NCBI RefSeq assembly: GCF_001653235.2
Contig: NC_035793.1
Location: 4,898,001-4,962,000, forward strand
Source: Pochonia chlamydosporia 170
Taxonomy: Eukaryota; Ascomycota; Sordariomycetes; Hypocreales; Clavicipitaceae
Direction of reading: 5' to 3'
Length of the DNA: 64,000 bases
Under the pieces are notes generated by a model, which searched no databases, was not told the origin of the DNA, and saw nothing but the letters and a program-made list of their open reading frames with translations. A program made the position numbers and the translations under genes. Positions 56,037-64,000 of the stretch are shown here, in pieces (position 1 is the stretch's first letter; every line of letters starts with the position of its first letter).

Positions 56037-56801
56037 ATGGCCCAAAACATCTACGACCGCGAGGACTTCTACTCAGCCTACATCGAACACATCGATCGTT
56101 CCGACAAAGAAGCCGATCTCTCCAAGGACCCAGCATGGACACGCATCTCCCCAATGCTGCCTCCCGTCAAGGACAAGCACGTCCTCGACCTCGGCTGCGG
56201 AACAGGCTGGTTCGCCCGCTGGGCCATGAACCAAGGGGCCAAATCAGTCCTCGCCGTGGACATTAGCGAAAAGATGCTCGCCCGCGCCAAGGAACTTACT
56301 TCCACCGAGAAGTATCCCCAAATCGAGTACCGCCGCGAGGATCTAGACCAAATTTCTCTTCCTGAGAGCGATTCCAACAAATACGGACTGGTGTTCAGCT
56401 CCCTTACACTACACTATCTATCCAATCTCGATGCCATCATGTCCCTGGTCGAGCGTGTCCTTTCCCCCGGCGGATCATTCGTATTCAATGTCGAACACCC
56501 AGTTTACACCGCTCCGTTTAAGCCTGCCGTTGTGACTGATCCTGCCAACGGGGAGAAATCATGGAATCTGAATTATTACTACAAGGAAGGCGAACGTGTA
56601 ATTGACTGGTTGGCCAAGGGAGTGAGGAAGCAGCATCGCACCGTAACGACATACATGGCTTCTATTTTCAAGGTTGGGCTAGAAGTTACGGGGTTTGTGG
56701 AGTTCTTGCCGACTGATGAGGAGTTGGAGAAGGATATAGTGGACGAGATTGAGGGTATCAGGCCGCTGTTTTTGATGATGAGTGTCAGAAAGAGAGTGTG
56801 A
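56037..56801 (+). CDS. Class I SAM-dependent methyltransferase
   Basis: An intronless 254-residue enzyme of the UbiE/Methyltransf_11 type. Motif I is VLDLGCGTGWFARW from residue 49, with the acidic end of strand 2 at VLAVDISEKMLARA. Motif II/III-like segments are YRREDLDQISLP and GLVFSSLTLHYLSNL, and the post-motif block is VLSPGGSFVFNVEHP. The C-terminal portion (NYYYKEGERVIDWL, RTVTTYMAS) resembles small-molecule methyltransferases common in fungi and bacteria. It probably methylates a soluble metabolite in the cytosol; the substrate cannot be inferred. The start MAQNIYDRED is chosen because the 16 residues gained by extending to 55989 are not family-like. The gene stands alone, 389 bp from the convergent OPT transporter. 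Confidence 0.9.
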   Translation: MAQNIYDREDFYSAYIEHIDRSDKEADLSKDPAWTRISPMLPPVKDKHVLDLGCGTGWFARWAMNQGAKSVLAVDISEKMLARAKELTSTEKYPQIEYRREDLDQISLPESDSNKYGLVFSSLTLHYLSNLDAIMSLVERVLSPGGSFVFNVEHPVYTAPFKPAVVTDPANGEKSWNLNYYYKEGERVIDWLAKGVRKQHRTVTTYMASIFKVGLEVTGFVEFLPTDEELEKDIVDEIEGIRPLFLMMSVRKRV

Positions 56802-57189
56802 AGCAGAGTTGTGTGCTGTTGGGGAAATGTCATGATGCCTGTAGTGAGTTAGTGGTTTTAGCGAAATGAATAATTCATGCAGGCTCTCACTAATGATATG
56901 CTCTTCGCTGATGCACTGATTACATTACCTCCCTTCCGAGGGACTTCAGCGTCCACCTACGCTGAATTCCAGCTTAGCCTTGGGCATTTTCATCTTGCGC
57001 AATTGTCAGATAGAGCTTCATCAACTTTGCATCACGCACAGAGTAAAGCTTCGGCCATTCAAGATGAACAGATAAATGTCTTCATATTATTCATTGCACT
57101 GTAGGCCAGCTACCTGCGTCATTCAATTCCGTAACGAACATCATGACACACGCTGCTATAACCCCACCACAACTGCTATATACAATAAA
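56802..57189. other. Intergenic between convergent genes
   Basis: This 388-bp stretch contains the 3' ends of the methyltransferase (plus) and the OPT transporter (minus). No gene or repeat is visible. Confidence 0.6.
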
Positions 57190-59958
57190 CTACCATGACG
57201 AGGGGCCAATGGGCTCCGTGACATTAGGGATGAACTTCCTCGTAACAGCCTTCCTGCTGAAATCCAACGTCTCAGTGTAGACAACATTTCCCCACCAGTC
57301 GGGGAAGTTCTTGCCACTAAGACCGAGCGCCAAAGCGACAAGGACAACGCAAAGACGCGAGCCAATATCGAGAGCGCCGGAAAGAACAAAGTTGTACTGA
57401 GCTGTAGTAATAGGTTAGCATTGGTTACTCTTGTAGGTGGATGCATATGTGTCAACTTACTCCACCAGCCAAAGAAGTAGCGTCGGATGAAGCCGTTGAA
57501 GATGACACCAACAACGACCCAAGGAAGAAGGTAGTAAAGGGTAGCGGGAGGCACAAGACCGCAAGCACTGAAGATTGCGGGCCAGATGATGTATCGGGCA
57601 AAGGAGCGAGGGTAGCGCTTGGCAACAAAGTACTGAATGGTTGGGCAAGCAGCACCAATGAACCAGAACCAGTTGGTCCAGGCATAAATGCTACCAGCAC
57701 CGAAGACACGCTTAGGACCCTGTAGCAGTCAAGTTAGAAATTAAGTGTCTTCATGTTCCAAGGCATGTTCAAACTTACAATGACACCCCAGATAACACTA
57801 GCGTTGTAGAAGGTGGCAGCGTTGGGGCAGATCAAACCCTGGGGTTGCTCATCGGTGCAGATGCCCTTGATGTTGCCGATAACAAAGTTATAGGTGGCAA
57901 TTTGCACAAGAGACAACCAGATCACAGCAAAGGCCTGGGCGTAGAACATGCTGCGAGGGGGAACCTTCATGTAGTGGCCGATCTTCATATCCGAGATATA
58001 GGTGAGGCCGTTGGCACAGGTCATGTATCCCCACGACTTGAACAACATCATGGCAATGGGACGTCCAGGAAGCCTAGATGGGACGGGTTAGTTCCTGCTC
58101 AAGAGAGACCACATGAGAAGGCAAGTATTGGGTAGAGCAAACTTACATGTAACCGAAAATCATTTCAGTAATGACGTTGAGACCAGGCTGCTGGTTGGTG
58201 ATGGCCTGGATCATGCCAATAGGAACAAACAGAACAACACCAATAAGGATACAGACAATATACGCCCACCATGGCAAGTGAGTAGACCAGACTTGGGAGG
58301 CAATCATGCCGAAAGCAAAGCTCACAGCGAAGATAATAGAGAACCACCACTCCGGAGCCTCCTTGTACTTGCGCATAAGCTTCAGGTGGACATCGGGCTC
58401 CTCAGAGCGAGAGCTAAAAGCACGGCGCCAAATATCGGGGCCATAGAAGAGACCGCAGTGGAAGATGGTGGACATGAGGGTGGCAAAGGACATGCCGTAG
58501 GACAGAGAAAAGGTGGCTCCTAGCAGGATAGGAGAGTATGCCTGGTAAGCCGTCTCGTTGACAGTGTAGTCGGCTGTCAAGATGCGGGAAGTGTTGTAAG
58601 GCTTGGCGAAGCGATCCCAGTTCTTGTTAGCACTCAAGGGCAAGTACTTGTACTCGACGGGACCACCATAGGCCAGACCGATAGCTCCGACCAAGCAGAT
58701 GAGGAGACCAAAACCGACGTTGAGAATGGCGAAGAGAGGCGTCTGCAGCGGGCTTCCAAGCCAAGATGACACACCAAGCCAGTCAAAGGTGATGGGTAGG
58801 ATACCAAGGCCGGATACATGGCCGAAGAGCTGGTTGACGACAACATTGTTGGGAGCGATCCAGCAGACGAAGGTGAAGTATTGTAAGAAGGTGGCAAAGA
58901 CTTCTGGAATCCACTGGTACACAAAGGTGGCCAACGACACAATGATGAAAAACCTATATCGGGAGATTTTCCAGCCATTAGTGGCAGCAGGGTCCGCAGG
59001 AACGTGCTTATGCAGAGAGTGCATAACCGTGCAAGTGACGAGATTGGCAGGCCACACCATAGATGCCGGCCAGACGAGGAAACGACGAGCGATACCGGCG
59101 ATACCGAAGCCCATGGCTTGGGTCGAGATAATGAGAAGAATCTGGAATCCCCATCTACAGAAAAATAGTCAGTACACGGACACTTGAGTCAGATAAAAAA
59201 ATATGTTCTTACCCGAATCTCTGAGAATAGAAAACTTCCTGGGCAAGCAAGATATCGATAGCATAACTGTATGTAGAACCGGCAGCAGTCATCATGGTGA
59301 TGATGGTGTGCTCCTTGACGTTGAATGGGCCAGGGTTGAGGTTAAACTTCCAGCCAAAAATGCTACGCTCCTTGTTGGGAAGAACATTGGCCAAACCGAC
59401 ACCGAGTCTATGCACACTTGTTAGATTCTGACAGTTCCGCTGGCTGGAATTTACAAGAGCGTCGGAACATACGGGTAAGCAACCAACTGCACCACAGTGG
59501 ACGAGATGGAGGCGGATGAGACGTGCATTGAGAGGAGGACGTTGCAGGCGGCCACAACGGTGCAAAGGAGGGCACCCAGGAACCAAGCTCGGACTGTATC
59601 AACAGGCATATCGTCGTCGTCAGTTGGTGGGACCTATGGGCGGTCATGTCAGTGCTGTCAAATCTCGACATTGGGTGCATCTGATAAGAGTGTCGCAACT
59701 TACGGAAGCGCGGACTTCGGGGTAGGGCGAGTCTTCTTGAATGAGGGTCTCGTCCACGACGGCCTGCTTCTCCGTATTCTCGGAAGCGAGAGCATCGTCA
59801 ATGGTATCGAGTTTCTCGTTGTCCAAGAAGGGATCCCACTTGTGCTGTCGGCGGAAAGCCTTCAGCTCCTGAGTAGGATCACCCATGACGCCGGCGGGAA
59901 GTTCTTCCTCAGCGGACGCTGGCCTCTGGGAGAGGCCAAAGCGTTCCTTCAAACCCAT
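57190..59958 (-). CDS. OPT-family oligopeptide transporter
   Basis: Seven exons (59958-59704, 59633-59473, 59407-59213, 59154-58147, 58073-57779, 57719-57461, 57401-57190) encode 794 residues. All six introns are 58-73 bp with GTAAGT/GTATGT/GTAAGA-type donors and sum to one frame. The first 85 residues are hydrophilic and cytosolic. About fourteen to sixteen membrane helices follow. Family blocks include NPGPFNVKEHTIITMM, the GIARRFLVWPASMVWPANL segment after it, NQLFGHVSGLGILPITFDW, the ITNQQPGLNVITEMIFGY motif and KSWGYMTCANGLTYISDMKIG. The protein imports small peptides, glutathione or metal chelates with protons, most likely at the plasma membrane. The start MGLKERFG is preferred; a longer upstream frame lacks family similarity. 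Confidence 0.95.
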
Positions 59959-62900
59959 TGTGAGAGAGATGGTTTTGCCAAAACCTTTGCTCTGATGCCA
60001 AGGGGTGCAAGACTGCAACGAGGATTGACGGGCAAATACTAAGAGTCCCCAATGACAGGAAAGAAGGAGAAGAGAGAAGGCCGGATGCCAAGTGGACAGG
60101 CTCACGGGGAGTGGTTTATCTATATATGCAAACCGAACACTTGGGAAGACATGGCCGTGGTGGCCAAATCGATATCAGGACGGATTGAGCAGTTTCCCTT
60201 GTCGCGTGGCGATTATCATTCTTTTCCTGGCTTCGTTGGTATCTGCAACGCCGAACCCCAGCTTCCATCGGTCTAGGGGACCCTTTGGTCGAGAACGGCC
60301 GTCCATCACCACCAATTAGCCTGGGATACCAGACGCTAAGGCTCGGCCGGATCATCCTGAAAGGACTAGAAGGTGTCAGTAAAAAAGACGTGAGGATGTT
60401 TGTCCCGTCACCACTTACCACATGCAGGATCTTTTGCTCAGATCCCCAAACTACCCCGGCTCCACACCTTGGCAGGGGAGGAACCAGAGATTTCGAGCGA
60501 CATTGAATACCAATGCTCCTGATTTGGCAGCCAACCATACGAGTCTCTGCTGGGCGTTGCTCTACTTTGAGGTGGGCGCCCGCACCGGGGGTGGCCCGGA
60601 CAAGAAGCATGAGGCTGGAAGCACGATGGAACTTTGGGAACTTGTGTAAAGCGTCCAAAGGGAACAGACGTGGACCAGGGCTAGATGGTGTGGAGTCGTG
60701 ATAGGAGGTGTGGACGAAGTGTTGAACGAGTCTGGTTTTGTTTGGCCACCCCGTCGTGGTGATGGAGCCGGAGTGGGCAATGATGGTCAAAAACGAGGTT
60801 TTGACAAAAGGTCCCATGTCAACCAACTGGCATGATTTGCCTTGACGATGGTGTATTCTCACGTCCATGTCTCCTTTGCGTGGAGTCTCAGATGGCAAGA
60901 TTGGCGTGATCAGAATCAAATTGATCTGATTCGTCTGCCTCCTGCTCTTGCTCTTTTGGCAGCCGCGGCTAATGCCTGAGTCGCACCTACCTAATCATGA
61001 TAGCGCTGCCAACTCCTCCACGATCATTCTCTTTTGCTCATCGTCTGGTCAAACGGACCAACAGTCCTGCAAATTTGGGCCACCTGAGCTTGGCGTTTTG
61101 CAAATAATTCTCCATTTCCATCGACCTGCTTGTCGTTTATGCCTCGCCCTTGTCCCGCTATGCCACGCATTTGTCCCATCGTCGTCGGCCAATGCGTGAC
61201 GTTCTCTGGCGCCAAGCACAAGTGCCGATGAGGCGTCGCATTTTGCAACAGTCACTATGGCATTCATCAGAAAAGGGGCCACAGCCAACGAGCCGCGACT
61301 TTTTCTGCTCCTACAGCGCCACCATGAGGCTTGGGCTTTATTCGACATAAGGCCATAACGAAAGTTGGTAAGGTTACTTGTGCAGCCAGTCGCGCTGCGG
61401 GAGTAATACGGACGACACTACTTCGTTCTTGTTGCTTATCCTAAGCACAGTATCATCTGCATTGATCATTCGCCAATGGCTCAGGGGTGGTCGAACAAGT
61501 GGACGAGTCGTTCGAAGCTGACGAGGTTCTTCGAGGTCATGTGGGCCGGAACCATGATCCCAGCAGCCATCACTCTGGGAATATCTGCAAGTTGCGGCAT
61601 GGGTGGCATTAATCCCCGCTTCTCCGCCTCAACCGCGGTAGCTTCCATCTTGGCAGCAGCAGTGTGATCGCTTGGCAAAATTCAACGGTGAATCGCCAAG
61701 TTACTTGGCAGCACCAACAGCTTGGATTGAGGCGTCTTTGATGGGTGGCGGCAAGCCAACAATCAACTTGGTACACTGACCTCACCAAACAGCCATGATC
61801 TGCGTGGCGACCAAAAATTTTTCACCTGACGAAGTTGTTCCTTACAATTCACCATCAGCGGCTTCCAAGCAAGTGCCACTGGTTCGGCCATAGTCGGTTA
61901 GTTTCTTGCTCCCTCTCCCACCTGATGGGCGGGTTGGCTGACAAGAGCATGATAACCAGACCGAACGGACTCTGTGAGAGACTCCATGTCAGCAAAAGTT
62001 CCCAGGAGCCATCGGCCCTCCGTAATCAAGACTTGAGACTGATAAAGGTGGTGCGGGTGGGCCGCCGATTCGCTCGAGGGCAGGTCTGGCGTCCTCCAAG
62101 TGGCGGCCTCGTGCGTTGCCCGCCCATCTCATCCATTCCGAATAGCCGGCTTGGCTGCCCAAAAGGGTGAAGGATCCTTTTGACTGCCATTATCGCTGCT
62201 ATTTCTATCCACAGAGACAGGCTTGACATGGAAGATTGTGCCTTGCAACCGGCGCTCATTGTCCACCATTGGAATGATTAGGGCCACTGGCGCGCGACTC
62301 CAGGCTCAAAAAGGCAGCTGCAAAAAGTGACAGCAAAGAGTAAGCCGACGGAGCTGAGAACTAACGATTGTTTTCAACACATATCTCGCCCTTTTGTCAT
62401 CCAATTCTCCAACCGAGGAGTAAATACACGGTATCTGACGATAAATTGTCATTTGGCATGGTCTTGGTTTCAATATGAGCTAGTCGGGGATAGCCCCGAG
62501 AGTCCCCAATTCTCCTACGTAAAAAGATCATGACCAGTATCATCTTCATGGTCCCTTTCGGTGGGCAATTTTACTGAAACGGGGGTATTCCCTCTCGTCT
62601 AGATGGTTCCCGCTGAATAGGAAATCAAAGAAGGGCGAAGATCCGTCTCATCGACCCAACGACCGCAAGTAGATCGCCACCATCCTCAAAGCCATTGTAG
62701 AGATTCCTGGGGTATTACCCACATACACCCTCTTTTCCCCGTTTCCCCGCCACTGAATCTTCGCTCTCTCAACCTGTATTTAGTCCAGTGTTGAAAATTT
62801 CACAGCGAGGCATCCTGATCGACAAAGGAGTCCCCGTGGGGCCCAGAACAGACGAGTTGTCCAGGTTCAGAAGAGGAGTTGAACCGGTTGGATGGGAACC

Positions 62901-64000
62901 CCGACCTTGGCATCCATCAAAGTCTCTAATAGATGCGGGTTCCCGAGTGCAACATTCCATTTTTCCGTCGAGTCAAAGAACTTTGCCACGCGGTTAGGCA
63001 AGGCAAACAGTATGCACATTGCGTTCAAGCCGGATACAACTCCAAAGACGGATGGTAGGTCGGTTAGGTCGGCCCAAGCTCTTGATTTATTTGCAGCATG
63101 TGTCGGCCACTTTAGCCCGATATGATGCCCAACCTATTTCGGATATGTTTTGCGGCGATATGGTTGGATTTTAGTCTACTTTGGATGCAGCAAACTCTGC
63201 ATCTAGACACTCGAGGTTTCTACAGGTGGTGTGGCAAGCTTATCACAAGTCCAGCTGCACAGCCATTACAACTCAACACAAGCCATTCCCTGCCTTTGTC
63301 TTTGCGGCGGGCAATTTCAAGGTGGTAGTTGTTGCTCTGTGTGGGTGAAAGTGGTAGGACGTTTGAATTCTTCCCATCTTTTGCCAGACGTTTGGTGTTG
63401 ATACTACGATACTGAAATTTCGACCACATATCCTCCCAACGTTCAAAACGCCGTTATGTTATGTTATTGGTCGATGTTGGTCGCTGCAGAAAATATACCC
63501 GATTCGTCGAACATATCAATTGTTGGCTGCAGCGTGTTGATCGTATTCTACCCTCGGCGTAGCACCGCATCTCGGCGGTTACCATTTTTATGAAAGATCT
63601 GTGTGCAGAAGGGTTGAGGAAGAAGCTTAAACAGACATCACTAGTTGTGTCTATCCATAGCAATATCTCGACAGAACCTAAACGATCGAAACGAAGAAGC
63701 TAGCACGGACGACGACACATGTTGCAATTCTATAACGCATAAATGGTCCATTATACTTGATGTTTTCGAGGAGCCGTCTAAAATAGGCAATAGCCGACAT
63801 CGAACCACCCATTGCATTACCCCAGCTTTGACAAAAGTCCTCGGCCGGTGATGTTGGCTGCGTGTGCCACGCAAAGGTTGGCAATGTCAAGTCACCAGAT
63901 GTTGTGCATGTGTTGAATTTGGATTTCCGCGCCTTGATTCTACAGAATGACGATTTCAGTTTTCGGACGGCATCCTGGAGGACGCACATGACTAAAAGGG
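59959..64000. other. 4-kb gene-poor right end of window
   Basis: The first several hundred bases are the leader and promoter of the OPT transporter. A long minus-strand open frame at 60116-60919 is not family-like and is rejected. From 61000 to 64000 only short anonymous frames occur. I see no RNA gene, repeat array or mobile-element ends. Confidence 0.55.

Noticed and set aside
60116..60919. Minus-strand open frame of 267 codons upstream of the OPT transporter
   Set aside because: The translation has no domain, signal or family-like pattern and lies in the transporter's promoter and leader; the overlapping plus frames are equally open.
1..64000. CRISPR arrays, operons, riboswitches and other prokaryotic features
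   Set aside because: The intron-rich genes and protein families are fungal; no regularly spaced repeats or riboswitch-like structures were seen.

Overview
The window looks like nuclear DNA of a filamentous ascomycete (Pezizomycotina, probably Sordariomycetes). The signs are short introns of 46-163 bp with GTRNGN donors and CTAAC/CTGAC branch points, a HET-domain gene, a Zn2Cys6 regulator, a fungal-type bZIP, an OPT transporter and a GPI-type wall protein. Genus-level placement is inference only. There is no rRNA, no convincing tRNA, no CRISPR array and no intact transposon. I rebuilt exon structures by hand; where exons are listed, the summed lengths stay in frame.

Layout, left to right. 1-1653 (-): partial gene for a conserved, low-complexity, Asn-tract protein running off the left edge. 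1654-8772: a 7-kb gene-poor stretch holding one stop-broken short reading frame. 8773-13427 (+,+): an alkyl sulfatase of the metallo-beta-lactamase fold followed by a Zn2Cys6 regulator. 16437-19510 (+): a 968-residue BTB/POZ protein, convergent with a SLC35F-like transporter (20363-21805, -). 26175-27679 (-): an UNC93-like MFS protein. 28728-29933 (-): a Gfd2/YDR514C-type nuclease-fold gene cut by one in-frame TAG. 30600-32494 (+): a secreted 5'-nucleotidase-like metallophosphatase. 32600-35625: a divergent SDR / IlvD-Edd dehydratase pair sharing a promoter of about 290 bp. 36422-37276 (+): a secreted, probably GPI-anchored DUF7136-like protein. 37369-41094: a divergent ketopantoate-reductase-like / acyl-CoA-ligase pair. 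42067-44007 (+): a HET-domain gene whose coiled-coil tail is out of frame. 46084-46615 (+): a four-exon small secreted four-cysteine protein. 47297-48134 (-): a full-length but motif-degenerate ARL8-like GTPase. 53042-53773 (+): a bZIP factor. 56037-56801 (+): a class I methyltransferase. 57190-59958 (-): a seven-exon OPT transporter. 59959-64000: no recognisable gene.

The parts most likely to work together are the two divergent enzyme pairs and the sulfatase/regulator tandem. The SDR and dehydratase have the two activities expected early in a non-phosphorylative sugar-acid pathway. The region 28-48 kb looks accessory: one nonsense-broken gene, one frame-disrupted HET gene, a candidate effector, a decayed-motif GTPase and two diverged copies of a short repeat lie there, separated by long gene-free DNA. 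I found no clearly new multi-gene system. The best leads are the ARL8-like pseudo-GTPase and the small secreted protein, both visible only after splicing.
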